A stretch of DNA of 60,446 bases, taken from contig NZ_QPIJ01000019.1 in NCBI RefSeq assembly GCF_003336665.1, positions 1 through 60,446 on the forward strand, read 5' to 3'. The notes below the pieces were generated by a model, which saw only the letters and a list, made by a program, of their open reading frames with translations, did not search any database and had not been told where the DNA came from. Made by a program: the position numbers and the translations under genes. The stretch comes from Vreelandella rituensis (GTDB taxonomy: Bacteria > Pseudomonadota > Gammaproteobacteria > Pseudomonadales > Halomonadaceae). This document shows, piece after piece, positions 7,108 to 15,202 of this stretch. The number at the start of each line of letters is the position of its first letter. Position 1 is the stretch's first letter.

Positions 7108-8454
7108 TTGAAGCAAGCGAAAGTACATTTTTCTAATCACAGTGACTTCTTCGTCCAAGCGACACCCGCTAGCGGTAAAACCCGGCTTGCTGCCGAAATA
7201 GCGAGGTGGCTTCTTGAAGAAGGACACATTGATTTCGTTATCTGCTTTGCGCCGACGAGAGAAGTGGTGGCTGGTATACAGCGCACCTTTGCTGCCGTAT
7301 TGGATCAGCGGTTTGGCGATACGCTTGCCTCGGTGGGAGCTGCCTACACCTATCAATCTATGGAGCATCAATCCCCTGATTTTTGGACGTTATTCACGGC
7401 GTATCGCACATTGACCATTTTCGATGAGATACATCACTGTGCAGGCCATGATCCTCTTCTCAGCAATACGTGGGGCCAGCAAATAATTCAACGCATTCAA
7501 AATGCGGCGACATATACGTTAGCGCTATCAGGAACCCCTTGGCGCTCCGATAAGCTGCCAATTGTGTTAGCCCGCTATACCGATCCCGAAGGCCAGCTGA
7601 TCTGTGATTACCGTTATGACCTTCAAACCGCCATCCAGGATGGCGTGTGCCGTTCTCCGCGGATTACTCTGATTGATAACCCACAAATCCAGCTCGTGGA
7701 AGAAAACGAAAATACGGCGTCAGTACGTGCTTTTTCATCGTTTAAACAGCTACTTGGCGAATCACCAATCAGCTACGAAGACCTCTTGCGGCACGATGAC
7801 ATCCTTAACGCGGTGCTCGATGTCGGTATTGATCGACTTAACGAGGTGAGGAAGACTGTACCCAATGCCGGCGGGCTAGTTGTGGCTACTAACGTCAAAC
7901 ATGCGTACCAAATTGCGGAGCTGCTAAAGGCAAAGAACGAAAGCTGTACGGTGGCAACCAGCCAAACACCCAGAGCTCACCAGCTGATTGATCAGTACCG
8001 GCATAACAATACGCGCTGGATTGTTGCGGTTAGTATGATCTCCGAAGGGACGGACATACAGCGTCTATGCGTTTGCACATACCTCAGCCGCATCCGAACA
8101 GAGCTGCATTATCGGCAGGTGTTAGGCCGCATTCTACGAAAAATAGGTGCTGCAGATAACGAGGCGTGGCTCTATGTGATCGCAGAACCACTGCTTCGGA
8201 AATATTCTCAGAGAATCGCCGACGACCTGCCTGATGATCAAGCAACGCTACAGACCAAAAAGCTCAATGAACGTCTGGAGAAAGCCCGTCTTGATCACGC
8301 TAACGGCTGTAGCGAGAGTCCCGAAGCAGTCAGGGATAGCCATCCCCCCCTAATCGAAGACAATGATGCCAGCGAACCGACATCCGTTGAACCACCACTG
8401 CTAACACTAAGTTTTTCACAATATTACCGACAGTACCTGCTGACTTTGATATAG
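7108..8454 (+). CDS. DEAD/DEAH-box SF2 helicase, start codon unresolved
   Basis: 448 residues from the TTG at 7108. Motif I is TPASGKT (19-25), Ia FAPTREV, II FDEIHH (DEIH class), III ALSGTPW, V ISEGTDIQ and VI YRQVLGRILR. This is a complete SF2 core with a short C-terminal tail. Oddly, the frame is open upstream to 6997, and the bases just before 7108 encode PLRKWQSDC, the Q-motif-like segment expected before motif I. The only possible initiators there are ATA 7072 or ATC 7075, seven bases after GGGAG (7063-7067). Translation probably couples to the preceding gene through a non-canonical start, or the start has been damaged. Role probably defence or DNA processing, unproven. Confidence 0.7.
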   Translation: MKQAKVHFSNHSDFFVQATPASGKTRLAAEIARWLLEEGHIDFVICFAPTREVVAGIQRTFAAVLDQRFGDTLASVGAAYTYQSMEHQSPDFWTLFTAYRTLTIFDEIHHCAGHDPLLSNTWGQQIIQRIQNAATYTLALSGTPWRSDKLPIVLARYTDPEGQLICDYRYDLQTAIQDGVCRSPRITLIDNPQIQLVEENENTASVRAFSSFKQLLGESPISYEDLLRHDDILNAVLDVGIDRLNEVRKTVPNAGGLVVATNVKHAYQIAELLKAKNESCTVATSQTPRAHQLIDQYRHNNTRWIVAVSMISEGTDIQRLCVCTYLSRIRTELHYRQVLGRILRKIGAADNEAWLYVIAEPLLRKYSQRIADDLPDDQATLQTKKLNERLEKARLDHANGCSESPEAVRDSHPPLIEDNDASEPTSVEPPLLTLSFSQYYRQYLLTLI

Positions 8455-8495
8455 AACTTCCGCTCTATGCCTAATCAGTTTGGAAATCACCATGA

Positions 8496-8615
8496 TTGAA
8501 GAAACTGCTAATCATTGCCAACTCCCCTTCCGAGAACACAAAAAAGTTCGAAGTCGTCGTCAATGGCGTTTCTGATCCCGAAATAGAAAATTTGGTACTA
8601 CTTTCGCCCCCCTAA
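8496..8615 (+). pseudogene. 5' fragment of a flavodoxin-like NAD(P)H oxidoreductase gene
   Basis: From TTG 8496 the frame reads KKLLIIANSPSENTKKFEV and then about 20 more codons to TAA 8613-8615. This is the beta1/FMN-phosphate loop start (LIIANSPSxNT) of flavodoxin-fold proteins that normally continue for 150-200 residues. The rest is absent from the ~90 bp before the convergent helicase gene. It marks a deletion or insertion scar in the island. A different frame (ATG 8492, 27 codons) overlaps it and looks incidental. Confidence 0.45.
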
Positions 8616-8702
8616 CTGAGGCTGCTTAACTGTAGGATTCCTGGCGGCTGAACAGTTCTCGATACATTACGGCGAAGCTACAACCTTTTCTACTTCAACG
8701 GG

Positions 8703-10589
8703 CTATGCCTTCGGTTGCTCAAACAACCAATCCTTCCGTTCAAGGTAGATCGGCGGTCGCGCCACTGCATCTTCCACGGCAACTGGATCCGGCGCGAGCA
8801 CGATACAGCGGCGCTTACAGCGACTCAGAGCCGTATAGATCATCGACCGCTCAAGAAGCTTTGAAGGCGGCAGTATAACAATAACAGTGTCCCAATCACT
8901 TCCCTGGGCGCGGTGCACTGTCAGCGCGTACGCCTTTTCAAGCCAGGACTCACTCTCCGAAAGTAGGACGATGAATACCCCATCGTCAGTTTCCACCTCA
9001 AGGTACGGATCGCCTCTGAATCGTCCCTTGGGTTGCAGAACACTTCTAACAACTCCCTTAAGGCCATTCACAACCTCGCCACCGGATGCAAGCTTTTTAT
9101 TGGCAGTGAAGACAACCGGAGTGCCCGTCACATAGTCCTCGCCGCGGGTGATGTAGCGATGGATGTAGTCGTTTAGTGCCTGACATCCTAGACTGTAGCG
9201 TGCCAACGGCGAAATCACCTGCGCATCACCCTTAAAAGCATCGAGCAACCGGATTACAAGCCGCTTCACGGCTCGCACGCTATTGTCCTCGCAGCCGAGC
9301 ATAAAAACCCCTTCGGCATACGGGTTTCGCCAGTCGAATTTTGGCAGCTTTGGTGCTCGACCCTCGCGGATTTCGCGCAGCTTCTCGGGAATACCTGTTC
9401 GTGCGGCTTGCCGGTGGGTAACGGTCAACTCCTGAGTTGGAATAACGCCGGAGTCGATGAATTTAAACAAGAGCCTGCCCGGCCCGATCGAAGGCAACTG
9501 TGCAGCGTCTCCGCACAGCACCAAGTGCGAGGACTCTGGCAGCTTGCGAATTAGGCTGAGGAAGCTAAGCAGATCGACCATGGAGAACTCATCCACTACG
9601 ACCACCGCATCTTCGAAGTCCGCAGCATTCATCTTGTAGAGTGCACTCGCCAGCGTCATGGCCTTGCGCCCCGTGTCAGTAGCGAGCTTGCGCACAGCCT
9701 TGGCAGCGAGTGCAAGCAGTATAGGGCGCATTTCCTGGCGCTCGGCGAGGTCGCAGATCGCGCTAACTACGAACGTTTTGCCGACGCCTGCGCCGCCATA
9801 AAAAACACTGACGCGCTTCTGTAGAGCGTTGAGAGCTGCGATTCGCTGCTCTGTCGTAAGTTTGATTTTCTGGCCAGCCTGGGCGGTATTGAGCATGTCG
9901 CGACCATCATTGCAGGCCACGGGTTTAATGAGACGGCTTTGCACCCAGGCTTCTATCTCACGCTCACCAAACCACGCTCCCGGGACTTGATATCCTCCAC
10001 CAGCCGGTATCAGAGCGTTGGTTTCCAAAGCCTTGCCGATTGCATCACACGCCAACAGCGTAGCCTGATCCTGCTCAGTACGAGAGCCAAGAAGATCAGC
10101 GATGGCCTGCGCGAGCGCCTCATGCGACGTCCAGGTCGATCCGTGATTATCCAGCGAGGCATACGCAGCAGCCTCGGCAGCGCCCACTAGACGTACCAAA
10201 TGATCGGCACTGATACCAAGCTTCTCGGCCAGGTCATCCACCGTCTGCCAATCCATAAACAGCAGCAGCCGGTATGGGTTCTCGGAGAGCTTTTCCACCA
10301 CTCCTCTGCCCCAAGCCTTTTGCACTCTGGCACCGAGGCCGGGATCAATACCATGATGATCGAGCCACTGTGCTACGGCACGTTCGCTTGCAGTAAAACT
10401 CCAGCTCTTCAAGAGGGCATCGACCTTGGTTCTGGTCAATACCCCTGCCAGCATCCTCTTGTTGCCCTGATTGAGTACCTCATGGAGCTGCTCGCCAAAG
10501 TGTTTACTTAGACGCTCAACGGTAGCCTTGCCGATACCTGGAAAGGCTTCGCTGGATAGCAGTCTCAGCAGGTTTGCATGATCAGACAT
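8703..10589 (-). CDS. RecD2-like SF1B helicase, last gene of the recombinase operon
   Basis: 628 residues. The N-terminal third has helix-hairpin-helix-like segments (FPGIGKATVERL at 16-27). Walker A is GGAGVGKT (265-272), Walker B VVVDEFSMVD, motif III LCGDAAQLPSIGPG, and the C-terminal motifs are ALTVHRAQGSDWD and MIYTALSRCKRR. RecD2 proteins are 5'-3' DNA helicases usually over 700 residues, so this is a shorter version. Its start overlaps the upstream coiled-coil gene by 8 bp, which ties it to the three-recombinase module. It may unwind or process the excised or integrating island. Stand-alone repair or defence is the alternative. Confidence 0.7.
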   Translation of the reverse strand: MSDHANLLRLLSSEAFPGIGKATVERLSKHFGEQLHEVLNQGNKRMLAGVLTRTKVDALLKSWSFTASERAVAQWLDHHGIDPGLGARVQKAWGRGVVEKLSENPYRLLLFMDWQTVDDLAEKLGISADHLVRLVGAAEAAAYASLDNHGSTWTSHEALAQAIADLLGSRTEQDQATLLACDAIGKALETNALIPAGGGYQVPGAWFGEREIEAWVQSRLIKPVACNDGRDMLNTAQAGQKIKLTTEQRIAALNALQKRVSVFYGGAGVGKTFVVSAICDLAERQEMRPILLALAAKAVRKLATDTGRKAMTLASALYKMNAADFEDAVVVVDEFSMVDLLSFLSLIRKLPESSHLVLCGDAAQLPSIGPGRLLFKFIDSGVIPTQELTVTHRQAARTGIPEKLREIREGRAPKLPKFDWRNPYAEGVFMLGCEDNSVRAVKRLVIRLLDAFKGDAQVISPLARYSLGCQALNDYIHRYITRGEDYVTGTPVVFTANKKLASGGEVVNGLKGVVRSVLQPKGRFRGDPYLEVETDDGVFIVLLSESESWLEKAYALTVHRAQGSDWDTVIVILPPSKLLERSMIYTALSRCKRRCIVLAPDPVAVEDAVARPPIYLERKDWLFEQPKA

Positions 10590-11064
10590 GCAGAGTCCTT
10601 AGGCTACTATGGCAGTGTTTTTCAAAGGCCCCACGCTGCCGCCGCACCTCCTCGACTTCCACTTCCAGCAGCGCAAACCGCTCGCGCTGGCGTCGCTCAC
10701 GCTGCCTGGCCTTCTCCAAGTCCTTCTCAAGCTGCTCTACGCGCCGCTGAAGTCTGCGGACCTCCTGAGCCTCGGCAGCGCCGGATTTGGCGCTTTCAGC
10801 GGATTCTTGGGCACTCGGGGCAGGCTGCGACAGCTGTGTCACCCAAGCCTGAACCGCAGCATCCATCTCACTGAGGATCGGACGGCACTTAGAGCTTTCT
10901 AAACGCTTACGCTCGAAGCGCTCCAAGCCTCGCGCCTTCAGGGCTCGCTCAAGTCCTGAGCGACTGACGGCGCCGCGATATATCGGCCACTGCTCGACCG
11001 GCACCTCATGGCGGTACAGAACAAGCGCTTCTGCGTAAAGATCCCGCTGTTTTGTACTCTTCAT
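10582..11064 (-). CDS. small coiled-coil protein in the recombinase operon
   Basis: 160 residues. The N-terminal ~60 residues are basic and helical (SRSGLERALKARGLERF). Residues ~100-148 form a long heptad-like Arg/Glu-rich coiled coil (LQRRVEQLEKDLEKARQRE). The start overlaps the previous stop (TGATG) and the end overlaps the helicase start by 8 bp, so it is translated with both. It has the build of the TnpC-type accessory proteins that accompany Tn554-like recombinases, but I cannot assign a named family. A DNA-bridging or recombinase-orienting role is inference. Confidence 0.55.
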   Translation of the reverse strand: MKSTKQRDLYAEALVLYRHEVPVEQWPIYRGAVSRSGLERALKARGLERFERKRLESSKCRPILSEMDAAVQAWVTQLSQPAPSAQESAESAKSGAAEAQEVRRLQRRVEQLEKDLEKARQRERRQRERFALLEVEVEEVRRQRGAFEKHCHSSLRTLHV

Positions 11065-11531
11065 CAGTTCCTCGCTGGTGGAATGTCCTTATCGAACATA
11101 CTGAGGATTTTCGCCGTCTCCTGTTCGTCAGGGAGTGTGCCGCCTGCGGGCCGGTCGATCTGATGAACATGCATGCCTTTGAGCCGAATATGAAAAGCGA
11201 TACGCTGCCAACGCTCACGCCAGAGCGCCTCACGGCGCTGATGCTCAGCCACCTGTTTCTTCAACAGTTCGACCTCGCGCTCCAGGGTAGCCAGCTCCAA
11301 ACTAACCTCCTGTCGCGTCTTGGGCAGGTTGATCAGGGCCTCCTTGGCAAGGCGGTATGCCTGCTTGATCTCCGGCTTGCGATCCATTGCGGCACGGGTG
11401 AAGCCAAATCGCTCCTCAAGCGCGGCCCAAGTCAGATCCGAGCCCAGCTTGCCCTCGGCCCATAGGGCCAACTCGGCAACCACGCTCTGCACGTCCTCAG
11501 GAGACATGCGGGCGTACTTGCTAACCTTCAT
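11064..11531 (-). CDS. TnpC/DUF6262-like accessory protein (HTH plus coiled coil)
   Basis: 155 residues. A helix-turn-helix-like segment near residues 33-60 (LTWAALEERFGFTRAAM, then RKPEI) resembles the AVARAAGVSR-LYRHPEL motif of the DUF6262/TnpC family. A coiled coil follows at about 72-108 (LELATLEREVELLKKQVAEH). TnpC of Tn554 modulates the two recombinases, and GInt islands carry a small fourth gene (ginD) after three integrases, the same position as here. The start lies 11 bp inside the third recombinase gene. The ginD label is plausible but not established from sequence alone. Confidence 0.55.
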   Translation of the reverse strand: MKVSKYARMSPEDVQSVVAELALWAEGKLGSDLTWAALEERFGFTRAAMDRKPEIKQAYRLAKEALINLPKTRQEVSLELATLEREVELLKKQVAEHQRREALWRERWQRIAFHIRLKGMHVHQIDRPAGGTLPDEQETAKILSMFDKDIPPARN

Positions 11532-13578
11532 GTTCTACCTCCTCAGCGAGTTCCTCTGCGTACTCGTAAGGATCGAAGAACTCAATGCCGTTTAACTCCA
11601 TTTGACGAGCAAGGGTCTTAAGCTTGGACGTGTGATGAGCGATCCAGTCGATGCTCTTGCGTGGCCGAGCACTCTGCTCCTGCTTCTTCGCGAGGTCGAG
11701 CTGGATCATAGTGTTGGCCCATAGACGCCTAATTTCATCAGCGCGGCCCGGATCTGTCTTGGCGTAGACGTAGTCATGGCAGTCGGCTTGGCACTGCAGA
11801 TGCCGCTCGCATGGTGTCTGTGTAAAGTCATGGACGCAGATACCTGTGCCGACGTCGTGCACGGCACGGACGCTGATTTTGACGAAGGCTTTGCGCTTAT
11901 CGATGGGCACGTAGTGCATTTGATCCGCCAGGGCGCCCTCAGCCTCACCGGCCAGCAGCGCCTCTTGAACCTCCTTGACGCGCTTTTCTCGACTGGTGTG
12001 CTGGTATGCCTTGGTATCGCGCGGGTTGTCACGCCCAAACCATTGCGTCTGGATCAGCTCAGGCAGTCCGCCCTCATCAAGCAGCGTGTTTACCGTGTGA
12101 CGGAACATATGGGAGGTAAAGTCCAGCTCAACGACCACTTCCTGAGCATACTCTTGGGAAAGTGCAGGCAGCTGCCTTGTAATCCACCCGCTGAGCATTG
12201 GATGGCTAATGATGCCGGCCAGCCAATGTGCATGCACAAGACTGCGAAAGTTTCCTCCTAAGTAGATATTTTGGAGAAACAGCATGTGCTCCGGATAAAA
12301 TTTCTTCCCAAACTGGTCGATGTGGATCGGTTCCACCATTGAAGGATGAAAATCGCGCCGGCAGTATGCCTTGATGCCTTCGAGACTGGTAAAATAGCGA
12401 TATGCTCCAGATCTATACTCTTCACCTTGCCGTGCCCAACCATTCTTGTGAAGCCAGCCACTTACTGACACATCCAGCAGTGTTGGTGACAGTCCTAGAC
12501 GCTTGAGGTCTTTTTTGTAGAAGTGCCTATCCACTGACTCTCCGTCAAGAAAACGGAGATCCGGCCCGTTATGACGACGCATCTCGGCGGCTATCTGACG
12601 AGCCGGCTCGCACAACACATGCACCTCAGCGATAGTGTCCATGACGATCTGCGCGGCTTCTGTCGGAATAGGAAGCTTTTCGGACGGCGTATAGGTGTCA
12701 CCTTGGGATGTCTTCCGCTTGAAGTAGGTGATAAACGCATTACCGTCGCGATCTTCCTCAATCACTTGGTCTGGCAGATACGCGACCTCGCTAAAGCGTC
12801 GACCAAGGCAGGCGAACAGGGTCAGCATCAGCACATAGAGTCTAGATGGGTGCTCGGCCGGCACCTTCTGGAACAAGGTGGCGATGAGCAGGTAAACTTT
12901 CTCGCTCACCATCTTGCTGTGGCTGGTCTCTTGATCCAACACGGGATCATCCAGACGTATCATCCCTACACCGCTCGCACTGTCGGGGCGTTTCATCTTC
13001 GAGTACTTCCAGTCCAGCCGCACCTTGCACAACTCATTGGCATCCAGATGGGCGGCGAACTCACCCAGAGCCTTCTGCATTTGATAGGCCGTGGATTCGG
13101 CATAGCTTTTGCTGATTAGACCTGCAGCATCCTCAAGGTCGCCAGGCGTGATGTCCCCCACATTGCGTCCCCCTTGCCGCAACACATAGGCAACGAAGCT
13201 TATGGCATAAATAAACTGCCTCAGATTTGTTACTGACTGCGCCTTGCGATGAAAGCGTAGAACTACCAGCGTCTTGCCCAACTCGGCGAAGCCATCTTCT
13301 AACGGGTCAGCATCTCCCAAGCCAAGCTTTGGTGAGTATTCGAAGTTAATGCTGGCCTTTATGCTATTCTTGCCACTCTGTTTGAGCAGTCGGCCGCCGG
13401 TCACGGTCCAGGTATCGCTTTCCCAAACAGCCCCCGGCAACTGCGTCATGAGCTGCTTGGCAAGCTGCACAATCGCACCGAGGTTAGCTTGATAGCTGCG
13501 ATCAAACTGACTCAAAAATGGCACCACTCGCGCTTTTCGGTTGCCCCTGCCATCGGTCTTGTGACTAACATTAGCCAT
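11521..13578 (-). CDS. tyrosine recombinase, third of three (GinC-like)
   Basis: 685 residues. The catalytic domain shows the first Arg in LGRRFSEVAYLP, His-x-x-Arg in HMFRHTVNTLL and the nucleophile Tyr in DTKAYQHTS. After the tyrosine, a ~100-residue tail has a cysteine/histidine set (GICVHDF, then CERHLQCQADCHDY) that looks metal-binding. This length and tail are typical of the long recombinases of three-integrase modules rather than phage integrases (~400). The start overlaps the previous gene by 8 bp and the end overlaps the next by 11 bp. Confidence 0.75.
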   Translation of the reverse strand: MANVSHKTDGRGNRKARVVPFLSQFDRSYQANLGAIVQLAKQLMTQLPGAVWESDTWTVTGGRLLKQSGKNSIKASINFEYSPKLGLGDADPLEDGFAELGKTLVVLRFHRKAQSVTNLRQFIYAISFVAYVLRQGGRNVGDITPGDLEDAAGLISKSYAESTAYQMQKALGEFAAHLDANELCKVRLDWKYSKMKRPDSASGVGMIRLDDPVLDQETSHSKMVSEKVYLLIATLFQKVPAEHPSRLYVLMLTLFACLGRRFSEVAYLPDQVIEEDRDGNAFITYFKRKTSQGDTYTPSEKLPIPTEAAQIVMDTIAEVHVLCEPARQIAAEMRRHNGPDLRFLDGESVDRHFYKKDLKRLGLSPTLLDVSVSGWLHKNGWARQGEEYRSGAYRYFTSLEGIKAYCRRDFHPSMVEPIHIDQFGKKFYPEHMLFLQNIYLGGNFRSLVHAHWLAGIISHPMLSGWITRQLPALSQEYAQEVVVELDFTSHMFRHTVNTLLDEGGLPELIQTQWFGRDNPRDTKAYQHTSREKRVKEVQEALLAGEAEGALADQMHYVPIDKRKAFVKISVRAVHDVGTGICVHDFTQTPCERHLQCQADCHDYVYAKTDPGRADEIRRLWANTMIQLDLAKKQEQSARPRKSIDWIAHHTSKLKTLARQMELNGIEFFDPYEYAEELAEEVEHEG

Positions 13579-15202
13579 GAGCTACCTCCCGAGCTGCTTT
13601 ACACGCCTCAATTACCTGGCCCACGGCAAAAATCACCCGATCCTGTTGCACGGCTAGGCGATGACTCCCTTTTTCCCAGCGCTCATCGCGCCGTGCCAGC
13701 AAAAGCTCCAAGACGTGTGCATGATTAGCGTCTTCGTAGGGCTGGAATTTCGGGCAGAGGTAGCATGAATAGGGCGGATCAAGGCGACAAAGCGCCGACT
13801 CACCGCAAACGCCGATTTCGGTATGATCGGTAGGGTTTGCCTCACTGTAGAAACTCAGGTGCTTGTCGTCCCGGTCACCATTCACTGCCTCGGCGTCACT
13901 GGCTACTACCTTGCCGGTGAAGTAAGCCAGATAGTGGCCGAACTGCTTGGCCACAGCTGCGTCCAACATACGCACCATTTTCCCTTTGAGTGCGAAGTAA
14001 ACCTCAACGTGCTGGGTGTCGGAGTGGTCAAGAATTTTGGCTAATTCACGGCGACTGATGCCCTCCTCCACCAGTGCGGTGGCCAGCGTGTATCTCAACC
14101 GTCGAGGGGTGACAACCATTTGCGCGCAGGTTAGAGGGGAGGTGATATCGTGGCGCTCCACGAAAGCCCGTAGCAAACGGTTAATCTCTGAGGCGGGGAT
14201 GCGGAAAGCTCGCTCGGCCTGAGCTGCCAGCACCGTTTGCCTTGGGCGGCGAATGAACAACGGCTTGTGGCTAATTGTCACCTCACCACGATCAGCCGTT
14301 ATAATCGTAGTGTTAATGTCACGATTGGCATGGATTAGGTTCAGTAAGTGGCGCGCAGCCGTTTTATCCATTTTTTCTTCAATAAAGTCCCGTCGCGGAT
14401 CGATCTGGCGCTTTTTGATTCGCGGGATGCTGAGGACATAGCAGGCCGACACCTTGCCAGGGTCGATGCCATCCGTAAGGTTGACCAGATCCGACTCATT
14501 GAGCCAGACGAGATTGGCCGGATTGCGACCGAAGGCGATACAAAGAGCCAGTGCCGCCTTTTGCTGAAGATGTTCGTACTGTGCACTGCCGTCGCGCTCT
14601 AGCGCATTGATCAGCAGAGGTACCTCGAGAGTCCGATCAAGCGGCCCCTTGTCAGGGTCATCAGATTTGACAGCTTCCCCCTTGGGATTACCCGGAATGG
14701 ACATGCCGTCGAGTTCGTTCGCATACTGGGGGTCGAAACCAATCTCGGGGAAGTTGTCGGCGCACCAAACGTACCAGCGAATAGGACGGTATAGCGCCCA
14801 CAGCCGATGGCTTGCACGTGCCTCACTAATGGCACTCTCCATCAGCGAAATCAGTCGTTCACGCAGGTCATCAACTGCGATATCGCTGGACAGACCGAAG
14901 GTGTCTTGCCGTGAAATAATCTCCATGGAAAAATCCACGTACAGCGCATTCCCTGAATGACTGGATGTTGTGCGGATAACGTGCATTAATCTGCGCTTAA
15001 GAGCCCAGCGTAGAAACTGGTTTTCCACCCTGCCACAATAAATTGTGCCTGATCTTGAAACATAATCCAGGCGCCAATCGTCCCCTGAAACATCAACTTG
15101 GTATCCCTCTCGGCTGGTGATTATCTCGGGCACATCAAGCCAACCATGCTCATCGATCAAGCCTTGCAGAAGCGAGTTGCTATCTTGTTGTAGCATATTC
15201 AA
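13571..15202 (-). CDS. tyrosine recombinase, second of three (GinB-like), altered HxxR box
   Basis: 543 residues. The first catalytic Arg is in FGRNPANLVWL. Box II reads TPRRLRYTLATALV, so the usual first His of HxLR is Arg while the catalytic Arg is kept. LDHSDTQHVEVYF supplies the His/Trp position and the Tyr nucleophile. A Cys-rich tail (GESALC, then CYLCPKF) resembles that of the third recombinase. It starts with an ATGA overlap with the first recombinase gene. The altered box might reduce or specialise its cleavage activity. Confidence 0.72.
   Translation of the reverse strand: MNMLQQDSNSLLQGLIDEHGWLDVPEIITSREGYQVDVSGDDWRLDYVSRSGTIYCGRVENQFLRWALKRRLMHVIRTTSSHSGNALYVDFSMEIISRQDTFGLSSDIAVDDLRERLISLMESAISEARASHRLWALYRPIRWYVWCADNFPEIGFDPQYANELDGMSIPGNPKGEAVKSDDPDKGPLDRTLEVPLLINALERDGSAQYEHLQQKAALALCIAFGRNPANLVWLNESDLVNLTDGIDPGKVSACYVLSIPRIKKRQIDPRRDFIEEKMDKTAARHLLNLIHANRDINTTIITADRGEVTISHKPLFIRRPRQTVLAAQAERAFRIPASEINRLLRAFVERHDITSPLTCAQMVVTPRRLRYTLATALVEEGISRRELAKILDHSDTQHVEVYFALKGKMVRMLDAAVAKQFGHYLAYFTGKVVASDAEAVNGDRDDKHLSFYSEANPTDHTEIGVCGESALCRLDPPYSCYLCPKFQPYEDANHAHVLELLLARRDERWEKGSHRLAVQQDRVIFAVGQVIEACKAAREVAHG

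Noticed and set aside
8455..8702. A 27-codon ORF starting ATG 8492
   Set aside because: It overlaps the flavodoxin-like frame, has no ribosome site or similarity and is probably incidental.
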